Source: Actinomycetospora lemnae (GTDB taxonomy: Bacteria > Actinomycetota > Actinomycetes > Mycobacteriales > Pseudonocardiaceae). From it: a stretch of DNA of 64,000 nt. The notes beneath the pieces were generated by a model that saw nothing but the letters and a program-made list of their open reading frames with translations, did not search any database and was not told the DNA's origin. The stretch is taken from contig NZ_JAQZAO010000001.1 of NCBI RefSeq assembly GCF_028737315.1, positions 186,001 through 250,000 of the forward strand, in the 5' to 3' direction. This document shows, piece by piece, positions 1 through 8,033 of the stretch (within the stretch, counting starts at the first letter, position 1; each line of letters begins with the position of its first letter). Made by a program: the position numbers and the translations under genes.

Positions 1-162
1 CGTCCCACCAGCGTCGCCACCCGGGGGCCGGTCAGGCCCGCCCGGCACCTGTCGCTCGTCTGACGTTCGTCGAGCGGGGCCGGGACGGCAGACGTCGCTG
101 GAACAGCCGCCCTCGGCGGAGCAGACTTGCCGAGTAGCGTTGCCCAGGGCAATGATGTGCTG

Positions 163-642
163 ATGCAACGTTTCGACGAGCCGGGCGAGGAACTCGTCGA
201 TGCGGTCATGACGGCCAGCCGGGCCCTGCTGGCGGTGGTCGTGCGCTCCCTCGCAGCGGTCGACGAGGACGTGACGCTGCCGCAGTACCGGGCCCTGGTC
301 GTCCTGGGCCAGCGGGGCACGGTGCGTCCGGCCGAGCTCGCGGTCGCGCTGGCCGTGACACCCCCGACGTGCACCCGGATGTGCCGTCGACTCGAGGGCA
401 AGGGACTGGTGATCCGGGAGCGTCCCGACGACGACCGTCGGGCTGTGACCGTCGCGCTGTCGTCCGCCGGCCGCGACCTCGTCGACGAGGTGAGCCGCCG
501 ACGGCGCGGCGAGCTGCGCACGCTGCTCGCCGGGGTGCCCGCCGGACGACGTGCGGGCGTGGTCGAGGGGCTGCGGTCGCTCGCCGAGGCCGCCGGCGAG
601 GTCCCCGAGCCCGACTGGGCCGTCCGCGGGGCGGCGCGGTGA
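163..642 (+). CDS. MarR family transcriptional regulator
   Basis: A 159-residue winged-helix regulator. The central part carries the helix-turn-helix (RPAELAVALAVTPPTCTRMC) followed by the wing DDRRAVTVALSSAGR, which is the DxR...LT wing pattern of MarR proteins. Such dimers usually repress their own promoter and a neighbouring transport or detoxification gene, and respond to small phenolic or oxidising ligands. I chose ATG 163; in-frame GTG 157 and TTG 127 are possible but add residues not typical of the family. The stop overlaps the GTG of the ClC transporter gene by four bases (GTGA, 639-642), so the two are translationally coupled and the regulator probably controls the transporter. No effector can be read from the sequence. 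Confidence 0.9.
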   Translation: MQRFDEPGEELVDAVMTASRALLAVVVRSLAAVDEDVTLPQYRALVVLGQRGTVRPAELAVALAVTPPTCTRMCRRLEGKGLVIRERPDDDRRAVTVALSSAGRDLVDEVSRRRRGELRTLLAGVPAGRRAGVVEGLRSLAEAAGEVPEPDWAVRGAAR

Positions 643-2081
643 GCGAGCCCCACCCTGTGGAGGAGACGACCGACCCGGTCGACGGGGAGCCGCGGCGGTC
701 GTGGCGGAGCCGACTCGTGCGCGCCGGGGAGGTCCTGCACCGGTGGCTGACCGACTCCCGCCCCGGGCTCGTCGGGCTCGCGCTGATCATCGGCGCCGGC
801 GCCGGCCTCGGCGCCGTGGTGTTCCGTTCCCTGATCTCCAGCATCACCTGGCTGGTCACCGGCCGGGACGACTTCTCCGATGCCGGGCGGGTCGCGAGCA
901 CCCACCTCGCCGCCCTGGGCCCGTGGTTCCTCCTGCTGGCGCCCGTCGTCGGCGGGCTCGTCCACGGACCGCTGGTGACGCGGTTCGCCCCGGAGGCGCG
1001 GGGGCACGGCGTGCCCGAGGTGATGGTCGCCGTCGCGCGGAACGGTGGCCGCATCCCTGCGAAGGTGGCCGGGGTCAAGGCCCTGGCCTCGGCGCTGTGC
1101 ATCGGCACCGGCGGATCGGTCGGGCGCGAGGGCCCGATCGTGCAGATCGGCTCGGCCTTGGGCTCCTCGATCGGCCAGGCCCTGCGCGTCCCGTCGGGCC
1201 GGCTCACCCTCATGGTGGCGTGCGGCGCCGCGGGCGGGATCTCGGCCACCTTCAACGCGCCGATGGCCGGCGTCGTCTTCGCCCTCGAGCTCATCCTGCG
1301 CGCCTTCGCCGCGCAGTCCTTCGGCGTCCTGGTGATCTCCTCGGTCACCGCGAACGTCGTGGCCCGCCTCATCGTCGGCGACGACATCATCCTGCACCTG
1401 CCGCACTACACCCTCGGCTCGTCGACCGAGCTGCTGCTCTACGCACTGCTCGGTCTGTTCGCCGGCCTCGTGGGCTGGGGCTTCGCCCGCACGCTCTACG
1501 CCGTCGAGGACGCCTGCGACGCGGTGTGGCGCGGGCCCGAGTGGCTGCGCCCCGCCGTCGGCGGTGTGGTGCTCGGAGGGGTGCTGCTCGCGCTACCGCA
1601 GCTCTACGGCGTCGGCTATCCGGTGCTCGAGGACGGTCTGGTCGGGCAGTACGCGGTGGGCCTGCTGCTCGTACTGATGGTCGGCAAGGTGGTCGCGACC
1701 AGCCTCACCATCGGGATCGGCGGCTCGGGCGGGGTGTTCGCGCCGTCCCTGTTCATCGGCGCGATGGCCGGGACGACCTTCGGCACGCTCGCCGCGGCCC
1801 TCTTCCCGGGCCTGCACCTCGCCCCCGGCGCCTTCGGGCTGGTCGGCATGGCGGCGGTGTTCGCCGGCGCCGCACACGCGCCGATCACCTCGGTGCTGAT
1901 CGTGTTCGAGCTCACGGGGAACGACGACGTCATCCTCCCCCTCATGATCGCCGTCGTGCTCGCCACGGGCCTGAGCCACCTCGTCTCGCACCGGAACATC
2001 TACACGCGCAAGCTCCTCCGACGCGGCGTCGACATCGACACCGCGCCGCCGACGCCCGAGACGGCGCTGCCGGGTCGCTGA
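639..2081 (+). CDS. ClC family chloride channel/H+ antiporter
   Basis: A 480-residue polytopic membrane protein of the voltage-gated ClC family; bacterial ClC antiporters are about 470 residues. The three selectivity-filter motifs are in order: GHGVPE (replacing GSGIP), GREGP with the gating glutamate at residue 164, and GGVFAP (GxFxP). It ends soon after the core and I see no C-terminal CBS pair. Start is GTG 639, inside the stop of the MarR gene; upstream in-frame codons belong to the regulator's shadow. It probably exchanges chloride (or nitrate/fluoride) for protons at the cytoplasmic membrane. The typical fluoride-specific CLC-F signature is not apparent, so generic chloride/proton exchange is the safest call. 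Confidence 0.93.
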   Translation: MSEPHPVEETTDPVDGEPRRSWRSRLVRAGEVLHRWLTDSRPGLVGLALIIGAGAGLGAVVFRSLISSITWLVTGRDDFSDAGRVASTHLAALGPWFLLLAPVVGGLVHGPLVTRFAPEARGHGVPEVMVAVARNGGRIPAKVAGVKALASALCIGTGGSVGREGPIVQIGSALGSSIGQALRVPSGRLTLMVACGAAGGISATFNAPMAGVVFALELILRAFAAQSFGVLVISSVTANVVARLIVGDDIILHLPHYTLGSSTELLLYALLGLFAGLVGWGFARTLYAVEDACDAVWRGPEWLRPAVGGVVLGGVLLALPQLYGVGYPVLEDGLVGQYAVGLLLVLMVGKVVATSLTIGIGGSGGVFAPSLFIGAMAGTTFGTLAAALFPGLHLAPGAFGLVGMAAVFAGAAHAPITSVLIVFELTGNDDVILPLMIAVVLATGLSHLVSHRNIYTRKLLRRGVDIDTAPPTPETALPGR

Positions 2082-2137
2082 CGGGGAGGGCGAGGCCGAG
2101 GCGAACGGCACGCCGCCGTGCCGGGCAGACTGCCGAC

Positions 2138-2473
2138 ATGAGTGCCGTGTACGCCCTGAACCTGTTCGACCTCGCCCCGAACGACGACTACAAGGCCTAC
2201 TCGAAGCGATCGGTCGCCGCCGTCGGCAAGCACGGCGGTCGCGTCGTGGCGCTCGGCCGGCTGAGTGAGGACTCCCCCAGCACGGGAGGGTCCCCCCGCC
2301 AGGTCCTCGTGCTGGTCGAGTGGCCCTCGAACGAGGCGTTCCAGGCGTTCAAGGACGACCCCGACCACGTCGACCTCCACCCCCTGCGCGAAGGCGGCAC
2401 GGAGAACTACCTCTGGTGGGCCTACGACAAGCTCGAGGACCTGCGGCCGGTGCTCAGCGACAGGAACGTCTGA
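2138..2473 (+). CDS. DUF1330 family protein
   Basis: A 111-residue single-domain protein beginning MSAVYALNLFDLAPNDDYKA. The order YxxxxxYxxYS...GG(R)VVALGR...LVLVEWPS.EAFQAFKDDPDH matches the DUF1330 family, a small ferredoxin-like dimeric alpha+beta barrel with no settled function. ATG 2138 follows the ClC stop by 56 bases, so it may be transcribed with it. Around residues 42-52 the protein has a Ser/Pro/Gly-rich stretch encoded by an inverted-repeat-like sequence (about 2270-2292); this looks like a short in-frame insertion. A catalytic role cannot be assigned. Confidence 0.8.
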   Translation: MSAVYALNLFDLAPNDDYKAYSKRSVAAVGKHGGRVVALGRLSEDSPSTGGSPRQVLVLVEWPSNEAFQAFKDDPDHVDLHPLREGGTENYLWWAYDKLEDLRPVLSDRNV

Positions 2474-2475
2474 CA

Positions 2476-2503
2476 CGAGGGCCTCCTGGGGAACGGCCCC
2501 TCG
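2476..2503. terminator. Possible bidirectional hairpin terminator
   Basis: CGAGGGCC (2476-2483) pairs with GGCCCCTCG (2495-2503) around an 11-base loop with one bulge. It lies just after the stop of the DUF1330 gene and before the convergent end of the lipoprotein gene. There is no T-run, as is common in very GC-rich actinobacteria, so this is a weak call. Confidence 0.35.
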
Positions 2504-2619
2504 CCGTGCCGGTCCCTGACGGCCTGACTCCCCGCTCCTGTCGGGTCAGGGGTCGACGCTGATCGGGCGTCGTGGCCCTCGGGGCCCGGGTCCTCGGAGC
2601 GCGACCCGCGGGCGTGAGG

Positions 2620-3285
2620 TCAGCCCGTCACGGGCCGGAGGCGGAGCTCGAGGTCGGCCCGGGTGAGCGGCGGCGGGAGGTCGACTCCGAGACGGTCGCG
2701 GATCACCCCGCGCACGTCGTCGGTCATCGTCGCGGAGACGTCGACGACCGTCGCCGGCAGCGACGGCAGGTCCTCGACGCGGGCGCGGGAGAGGTCGAGG
2801 TCGAACACGGTGGCCGGGCGTCCGTCGACGGAGCCGGTGACGCGAGCGGCGTCGAGGTCGACCACGAGGTCGGCGAGGTCGACCGTTCCGCCGCGCCGGC
2901 TCAGCATCAGCGACCCGGACGTCTGGACGCGTCCCCGCGGCGGCGGCGCGAGGAACACCTGGCCGTCGGTGATCGGCAGGTGCACGGTGTCCTGCCCGTC
3001 GGCCCACCCCGGCAGCTGGCCGAGCGTCGGCTCCTCGGTGCGCACCTCGATCTGGGCGTCCTCCAGCGCCCGCTGCGTGGCCGGCTCGACCTCGATCGCG
3101 GCCTCCTCACCGTCGACGCGGGCCTGTGCGGGCGGCGTCACCCCGGCGATCGCGGGCGGCGCCGGGACGTCGGTGGCCACCGGGGTCGGGACGGAGGTGG
3201 CGGGTCCGGGGCCGTTGGCGCAGCCCCCGAGTGCCAGGGCCGTCACCAGGAGCGACACGACGAGCACGGCACGACCACGAGGCAC
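2620..3285 (-). CDS. LmeA-like (DUF2993) lipid-binding lipoprotein
   Basis: A 221-residue secreted lipoprotein. The N-terminus is basic, then a hydrophobic helix ending in the lipobox LALGGC, so it should be cleaved and lipidated at that cysteine and sit on the outer face of the membrane. The mature part (about residues 65-221: VDGEEAAIEVEPATQRALED, then VDLADLVVDLDAARVTG) resembles the DUF2993/LmeA family. Mycobacterial LmeA binds phospholipid and supports mannan elongation in lipomannan synthesis. Start is GTG 3285, preceded by AGGAGG at six-base spacing. It faces the holin-like gene across a 155-base divergent promoter region and converges on the DUF1330 gene. Confidence 0.75.
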   Translation of the reverse strand: MPRGRAVLVVSLLVTALALGGCANGPGPATSVPTPVATDVPAPPAIAGVTPPAQARVDGEEAAIEVEPATQRALEDAQIEVRTEEPTLGQLPGWADGQDTVHLPITDGQVFLAPPPRGRVQTSGSLMLSRRGGTVDLADLVVDLDAARVTGSVDGRPATVFDLDLSRARVEDLPSLPATVVDVSATMTDDVRGVIRDRLGVDLPPPLTRADLELRLRPVTG

Positions 3286-3440
3286 GGCGGACCTCCTCCA
3301 GCAGGGGGCGGCCGGGCTGGGGCGGTCAACCGGGACGGGAGCAGGAGACCGGTGATCGGCGCCGTGCGCAACCGCGGCCGCCAGGGTCCGTCCCCGGGGC
3401 CCGGTTCGTCCGGCAAGGTCCGACGGGTAGCCACGACCTC

Positions 3441-3923
3441 ATGACCGAACCCCAGCAGTCGCCCCAGGCCGGCATCGCGGGAGCGCTGACCGACCTGTCC
3501 GAACAGACCCGGGTCCTCGTGCGCGGGGAGATCACCGCCGCGCAGCGGGAGACGTGGAGCAAGCTCACCGCGGCCGCCCCTGCCCTCGGCCTCCTCGGCG
3601 GCGCGGCGGTGCTCGGTGTCGCGGCGTCGGCATCCGCCTACCGCCTGAGCCTGCGCCTGTTGGAGCGATGGCTCCCGCCGTCGGGTGCCGCGCTCGTGGC
3701 CACCGCCGTCTACGGCGGCGGAGCGGCGGCCGCCGGCGCGATCGGCGTGCAGCAGCTCCGCACGCTCCCCGCGCCCTTCCCGACCGAGACCATGGCCGAG
3801 ACCGGGGCCCTGGTCGAGGAGACCGCCGCCGAGGTCCGCCGCGGCTCCGCCGGCGCGACCGGCGGCCTCTCCGAGCGCGCCGCGGGGGCGATGCCCTCGG
3901 GACCCGATCTGCCTCGCCCCTGA
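3441..3923 (+). CDS. Phage-holin/holin-X superfamily membrane protein
   Basis: A 160-residue protein with two hydrophobic segments (about 48-68 and 82-102) after an amphipathic N-terminus containing LSEQTRVLVRGEITAAQRE. This layout is that of the putative actinobacterial holin-X (PF07332) proteins, which are common chromosomal genes and not evidence of a prophage. The C-terminal 45 residues are Ala/Gly/Pro-rich and probably disordered. ATG 3441 is divergent from the lipoprotein gene. Function is unknown; a role in envelope homeostasis is only a guess. Confidence 0.65.
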   Translation: MTEPQQSPQAGIAGALTDLSEQTRVLVRGEITAAQRETWSKLTAAAPALGLLGGAAVLGVAASASAYRLSLRLLERWLPPSGAALVATAVYGGGAAAAGAIGVQQLRTLPAPFPTETMAETGALVEETAAEVRRGSAGATGGLSERAAGAMPSGPDLPRP

Positions 3924-4094
3924 GCCCCGCGGGCACCCGCCACCGCGGGGCCGCGACCGCGCTCAGGCGATCGCGCCCGCGTCCTGCGACGACTCCGGCA
4001 GCACGTGCGAAACCGCTTGCGCCCACACCCACGTCGCGCATCTCGGCGGACGTGAGGTGGTTCGGCGCCCGCGCGACGGGCATCCTGTGACGTC

Positions 4095-4295
4095 ATGACC
4101 GCGACCCCGGATTCCCACGCCGAGGGCGAGCCCGACGCCGGTGCCGCCCGGGCGCCGCTGCACCTCGACGCCACCTACGACGACCCGGTGCTGACGGTCT
4201 TCCGCACCGCCGAGTGGATTCCGCCGGCCTACCGCCAGGCGTACCTCGAGGGCGCGGCGCGCGTCCTCGGGCGCGAGGCGCTCCGCGACTGCTGA
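4095..4295 (+). CDS. Small hypothetical protein (66 aa)
   Basis: A short frame from ATG 4095 with an acidic N-terminal half and a compact C-terminus (VFRTAEWIPPAYRQAYLEGAARVLG). Coding bias (G/C in third positions) is good, and it sits alone after a 170-base gap. No family is recognised. It borders a stretch of decayed genes, so it could itself be a fragment, but its ends look intact. I cannot assign a function. Confidence 0.45.
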   Translation: MTATPDSHAEGEPDAGAARAPLHLDATYDDPVLTVFRTAEWIPPAYRQAYLEGAARVLGREALRDC

Positions 4296-4330
4296 CCGGG
4301 TCGGCTGACCCGGCGGCAGCGCAACGAGGG

Positions 4331-4358
4331 GTCTCACCCGCCCAGTCTCACCCGCCCA
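4331..4358. repeat. 14-bp tandem direct duplication
   Basis: gtctcacccgccca occurs twice head to tail (4331-4344 and 4345-4358). It duplicates the 3' end of a decayed minus-strand frame (stop at 4348-4350), consistent with slippage in non-selected DNA. Confidence 0.85.
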
Positions 4359-4612
4359 GGCGCGCCTCGAGCGTGTCGACGTCGGGCTGCTCGCCGCGGG
4401 TCCGGGGCTGCCCGCAGCGGCCGGCGCGCGCAGCGCACCGCGAGCTCGAGGGCCGCGGCCCGGTGCCCGTGGGGTGTCGAGCCACCGGATCATGTCGGTG
4501 GGCTCGAGGACGCCCGGACCCGCGGTCGACGGGCGGTGCTCCCCCTGCTCGGCGGCGAGGACGCGCAGGCGCAGCGAGCGCAGCTCCTCGCCGGGCCCGT
4601 CGGCGCCCCGCT
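4348..4612 (-). pseudogene. Decayed small gene, frameshifted
   Basis: Read on the minus strand, one frame gives a protein-like stretch (GEELRSLRLRVLAAEQGEH, then GVLEPTDMIRWLDTP). The coding look then moves to a second frame (GHRAAALELAVRCA) and to a third that ends LEARLGG-stop at 4348. This pattern suggests one small gene with two frameshifts. I do not recognise the family and the assignment rests only on codon-pattern judgement; non-coding DNA is the alternative. Confidence 0.3.
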
Positions 4613-4797
4613 CGACCGACTACGTCGGCGACAACCGCACGCTGTGGGTCGACCGCTACGGCGACCCCGTCCCGCCGCCCCGCGACGCGGTCGAGGTCGT
4701 CGTCCTCGCGGCGCCGGTCCTCGCGGTCGCCGCGGCCGCGGGGATGATCGGGGCGTGGCTGGTCACGACGCGACGGTCCCCGGGACGACGGTGCTGA
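4610..4797 (+). pseudogene. C-terminal remnant of an Rv1733c-like membrane protein
   Basis: The frame TDYVGDNRTLWVDRYGDPVP followed by a single hydrophobic helix and a basic end matches, from memory, the C-terminal end of the mycobacterial Rv1733c family (GDRVGIWVDSAGQLV... then a transmembrane helix). Full-length members are about 200 residues with two transmembrane segments; the N-terminal helix and the extracellular core are missing here, and no plausible start precedes the piece. Its stop (4795-4797) overlaps the start of the next membrane protein. I read it as a deleted gene fragment. Confidence 0.55.
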
Positions 4798-5333
4798 CGC
4801 GGCGCCCCGGCTGGTGGGAGGCGCTCGTCGGGCCGGGCGCCGGTCCGGTGGAGTCCGCGGGCACGGTGGCGAGCGCGGTCGCCGGCGCGGTGCTCGCCCC
4901 CGCGCTCGCGCGCCGCCCGGTGGGGCACGCGGCCCGGCTCGTCCTGCGGGTGCTCGCCGCCGACCTGTGGGGCGGCGCGTGGTGCCTCAACACCCCGGCG
5001 GGCGCGCGCTGGTACGGCCGCCCCGAGCGCGGGGGCCGGGAGCGCAGCGCCTTCGCGGCGGCGCACGTCCACCCGTTCGTCGTGGCGGCGCTCGACCCGC
5101 GGCCCCGGTTCGACCGGGCGCTCGCGCAGTACGCGTACGTGCTGGTCGCGACGGCGGTGCTGGGACGCGTCGGCCACCGGCGCGCCGCGGCGGTGCTCGC
5201 GACGCTCGGCGGACTCGCGCTCGACCGGTGGTGGCGCGTCTCCGACGTCGCACCGTGGTCCGGGCCGGTCATCGCCGTCAAGCTGCTGGCCGGGCACGCG
5301 GGCGGCGGCGTCCTCGTGCGGCCCGTGCGGTGA
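4791..5333 (+). CDS. Integral membrane protein of unknown function
   Basis: A 180-residue protein with at least three hydrophobic stretches (about 22-50, 108-138, 150-172) separated by a more polar, Arg-rich loop (GARWYGRPERGGRERSAFA). Start GTG 4791 overlaps the stop of the preceding gene fragment. No motif identifies a transport or enzymatic role. It is followed after 84 bases by the Rieske protein in the same direction, so the two may be cotranscribed; a membrane-anchored electron-transfer pair is possible but unproven. Confidence 0.6.
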   Translation: MLTRRPGWWEALVGPGAGPVESAGTVASAVAGAVLAPALARRPVGHAARLVLRVLAADLWGGAWCLNTPAGARWYGRPERGGRERSAFAAAHVHPFVVAALDPRPRFDRALAQYAYVLVATAVLGRVGHRRAAAVLATLGGLALDRWWRVSDVAPWSGPVIAVKLLAGHAGGGVLVRPVR

Positions 5334-5417
5334 CCGTCCGCCGTTTCGTCGCGTGGTACCCGGACACCCTTCTGCGCGGGCCGTCGCCGGCGGCCGCCCG
5401 ACGCGGGGAGGCAGCGC

Positions 5418-5798
5418 GTGACGCACGCCGAGGACACCGAGGACACCAGCACCTGGACCGAGATCGAGGAGCCCGCCCCGGGTGAGGTCCGCCGGGTCGG
5501 GACGTGGGCGGTCGGCACGAGCCGCGGCGAGCCGTTCGCGGTGGGACGGCGCTGCCGCCACCAGCTGCGCGACCTCTCCGACGGCCGGGTGGACGACGAC
5601 GGCTGCCTGGTGTGCCCGTGGCACGGCGCGCGCTACGACGTCCGCAACGGCGAGATGGTCGGCGGGCCCCGCGGCATCGCGTTCTACGTCGGCCCGACGC
5701 CGGGCTACACGCAGCTCGTGCGGGTGCTGGCGCGGTGGGTGCCGCTACGGGTCGGCCGTGCGGTGCGCTGGGGCCGGGGGCGTCTGCGGGTGCGCTGA
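5418..5798 (+). CDS. Rieske [2Fe-2S] protein
   Basis: A 126-residue protein with a Rieske cluster-binding pattern: C46-R-H48, then C66-P-W-H69 (C-x-H-x17-C-x2-H). The sequence around the second pair (CLVCPWHGARYDVRNGEMVG) is typical of Rieske ferredoxins and Rieske-type oxygenase N-termini. There is no transmembrane helix, so it should be a soluble small ferredoxin or an electron donor for a neighbouring enzyme. GTG 5418 is preceded by GGGGAGG. Its last 54 bases overlap the convergent UdgB gene. No oxygenase or reductase partner lies next to it, apart from the membrane protein upstream. Confidence 0.8.
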   Translation: MTHAEDTEDTSTWTEIEEPAPGEVRRVGTWAVGTSRGEPFAVGRRCRHQLRDLSDGRVDDDGCLVCPWHGARYDVRNGEMVGGPRGIAFYVGPTPGYTQLVRVLARWVPLRVGRAVRWGRGRLRVR

Positions 5799-6479
5799 CC
5801 ACGCCACGGTCACCGCCCGGGCGATCACGGCGTCGAGCATCGCCGGGGTGAGCCGGCGGCTGCGGGTGTTCTGCGGGCTCGGGTGGTAGGACCCGAGCAG
5901 GCGCAGGCCCGGACGAGGCCCGGTGGCGAGGACGTGCTCGGCACCGTGCGCGAAGCGGGGTCGCGGGCGCACGCCGGCCCAGTCGCACGCCGCCTCCCAC
6001 GCGAGGCGGCCCAGGCAGAGCACGACCGCAACGTCCGGCAGGGCCGCGAGCTCCGCGGTCAGCCAGCCGGCGCAGGCCTCGCGCTCGGCGCGGGTCGGGC
6101 GGTGGCCGGGCGGCGGGCAGCGCACCGCGGAGGCCATCCACGCCCCGCGCAGGCGCAGCCCGTCGCCGGCGTGCTCGGACGTGGGGCGGTTCGCGAGCCC
6201 GGCGCGGTGCAGGGCGGCGACGAGCGTGTCGGCCGTCGGGTTGCCGGTGAACGCGCGGCCCGTGCGGTTGCCGCCGTGCGGCGCGGTCGCGAGGCCGAGC
6301 ACGTGGACACGCGCCGACGGGTCGCCGAAGCCCGGCACCGGGCGCGCCCAGTACGACCCCGCGCCGGCGTCGGCCGCCGCGCGTCGGGACGCCACCAGCC
6401 GCGGGCAGGCCGTGCAGTCCGCGATCCTCGCGCCGAGGTCGGCGAGGTCGGCGAGCCGTGCGGACCGATCGGCGCTCAC
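5745..6479 (-). CDS. udgB: Type-5 uracil-DNA glycosylase (UdgB)
   Basis: A 244-residue DNA-repair enzyme that removes uracil and other deaminated bases from DNA. Motif 1 is GLATAPHGGNRTGRAFTGN and motif 2 is GSYHPSPQNT, both characteristic of family 5 (UdgB), which lacks the polar catalytic residue of other families in motif 1. Four cysteines for an Fe-S cluster are visible (CTACPR near the N-terminus, and the Cys of VRCPPPGH plus EACAG). Start is GTG 6479, overlapping the stop of the upstream flavoprotein by GTGA, so it is translationally coupled to the polyketide operon, an unexpected position for a repair gene. It converges on the Rieske gene. Confidence 0.88.
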   Translation of the reverse strand: MSADRSARLADLADLGARIADCTACPRLVASRRAAADAGAGSYWARPVPGFGDPSARVHVLGLATAPHGGNRTGRAFTGNPTADTLVAALHRAGLANRPTSEHAGDGLRLRGAWMASAVRCPPPGHRPTRAEREACAGWLTAELAALPDVAVVLCLGRLAWEAACDWAGVRPRPRFAHGAEHVLATGPRPGLRLLGSYHPSPQNTRSRRLTPAMLDAVIARAVTVAWSAHPQTPPAPAHRTADP

Positions 6480-7516
6480 GCCCCCACCGGCCGCGCCAGC
6501 CCGTTGACCGCGCCGTCGAACAGCGGCGGCAGGAGCCGGGCGGCGGGGACCAGGGCCCGACGGGCGGGACGCGGGCGCGTGCCGAGCAGCAGCGCCCCGG
6601 TCAGCCAGCGGTAGCGCCGCGTCAGGCGCGCCCAGTCGCGGTCGTAGCGTCGCGGCGCCCCGTCGGTGATCGCGCGGACGGCGGCCCCGGCCTGCGCGAA
6701 CGCGAGGGCCAGGCCCTCCCCCGTCAGCGCATCGACGTAGCCGGCGGCGTCCCCGACCAGCAGCACCCGGCCCGCGACCCGACGACGGACGCGCTGGCGC
6801 AGCGGCCCGGCGCCGCGCACGTCGCTCGCCGGCTCCGCGCCCGCCAGCAGGGACTGCAGGCCGGGCAATGCGGCCAGCCGGTCGTCGAACGTGCCGCGGC
6901 TCGAGGCCAGGACGGCGACGCCGACGAGGTCGTCGGCCACCGGCGTCACGTACGCCTCGACCTCGGGCGCCCAGTGCACCTCGACGTAGGGCGACCAGGG
7001 CGCGGTGCGGAAGTGCCGGCGCAGCCCGTAGCGGCGGTGGCGCGCCGGAGCCGGGTCGAGGCCGAGCCCCCGGCGCACGGGCGAGTGCAGCCCGTCCGCG
7101 GCCACCAGGTGCCGGGCCCGCACGCCGTCGACCGTGACGCCCTCGTCGTCCTGGCGCAGCTCGCCGACGGCGCGCTGCTCGACCCGCGCGCCCGCCGCGG
7201 CGACCGCCGCCGCGAGCGCCCCGTGCAGCGTCGTCCGGCGGATGCCGCGGCCCGCGCCGGCGCGGAACGCGGCGTCGGCGCGCCGGTCGCCGTCGACGTA
7301 GCGGATGCCGTGGAACGCGTGCCCCGGCGGGTCGACGCCGAGCTCCTGCAGGGCGGCCAGCGCGCCGGGCATGAGGCCCTCGCCGCAGGCCTTGTCGACC
7401 GCGCCCGGACGCGGCTCCCACACCTCGACGTCCAGGCCCGCGCGGGCGGCGTGCAGGGCGGTGACCAGGCCCGCCGGTCCGCCGCCGGCGACCAGCAGAT
7501 CCACCTGCCGGGTCAC
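6476..7516 (-). CDS. Geranylgeranyl-reductase-family FAD oxidoreductase/hydroxylase
   Basis: A 346-residue flavoprotein. It has an N-terminal dinucleotide-binding GGGPAG, the DKACGEG motif of the geranylgeranyl reductase family, and the FAD ribityl motif GDAAGYVDALTGEG. Members either saturate isoprenoid double bonds or, like SrsC of the Streptomyces griseus phenolic-lipid operon, hydroxylate the aromatic ring made by a type III polyketide synthase. In this operon it follows the synthase and the methyltransferase, the same order as srsA-srsB-srsC, so ring hydroxylation to a quinone is my preferred role. It overlaps both neighbours by four bases (7513-7516 and 6476-6479). Confidence 0.82.
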   Translation of the reverse strand: MTRQVDLLVAGGGPAGLVTALHAARAGLDVEVWEPRPGAVDKACGEGLMPGALAALQELGVDPPGHAFHGIRYVDGDRRADAAFRAGAGRGIRRTTLHGALAAAVAAAGARVEQRAVGELRQDDEGVTVDGVRARHLVAADGLHSPVRRGLGLDPAPARHRRYGLRRHFRTAPWSPYVEVHWAPEVEAYVTPVADDLVGVAVLASSRGTFDDRLAALPGLQSLLAGAEPASDVRGAGPLRQRVRRRVAGRVLLVGDAAGYVDALTGEGLALAFAQAGAAVRAITDGAPRRYDRDWARLTRRYRWLTGALLLGTRPRPARRALVPAARLLPPLFDGAVNGLARPVGA

Positions 7517-8033
7517 GCCGGCACCGCCTCGCGCAGCGCCCGCCGCTCGACGCGCAGGCGCACCGTCAACAGGGCCGCGTTCGCCACCGTGAACACCAGC
7601 GCGGTGACCCAGGCCGTGTGCACGAGCGGGAGCGCGACGCCCTCGACGACGACCACCACGTAGTTCGGGTGCGCGACCCACCGGTACGGCCCCGACGTCA
7701 CCGGCGGCATCCCGGGCACGACGATGACGCGCGTGTTCCACCGCGGCCCGAGCGCCGTGACGCACCACCACCGCACCCCTGGCACGCGACGAGCAGCGCC
7801 AGCATCGGCCACCCCAGCGCGGGCAGGAACGGGCGCCCGGCGAGCCACACCTCGGCGACGCAGCCGGCGAGCAGGCCGGTGTGCAGCACGACCATCACCG
7901 GGAAGTGCGCGCGCCCGGACTCCACGCCGCCGCGGGCGAACGCCCACACCGCGTTGCGTCGCGACACGGCCATCTCGCCGAGGCGCTCCACCCCGACGGC
8001 GACGACCAGCAGCGTGTACAGCACCGCACTCAC
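7513..8033 (-). pseudogene. ICMT-like phenolic-lipid methyltransferase, frameshifted
   Basis: Starting at GTG 8033 (overlapping the polyketide synthase stop by GTGA), the frame reads as an isoprenylcysteine carboxyl methyltransferase-like membrane protein up to MLALLVACQG. The sequence then continues in another frame (VRWWCVTALGPRWNTRVIVV, TSGPYRWVAHPNY) to the stop at 7513. Homology-like text runs without a gap, so a single base is missing from the C-run 7776-7779 (four C where five would restore Q-G-V-R-W-W). The repaired protein would be about 173 residues. In Bacillus (BpsB) and Streptomyces (SrsB) this family O-methylates type III polyketide products. Either the gene is recently inactivated or this is a homopolymer sequencing error. 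Confidence 0.8.

Noticed and set aside
3441-3923. Holin gene as a prophage marker
   Set aside because: No other phage genes are present; this family is a normal chromosomal gene in actinobacteria.
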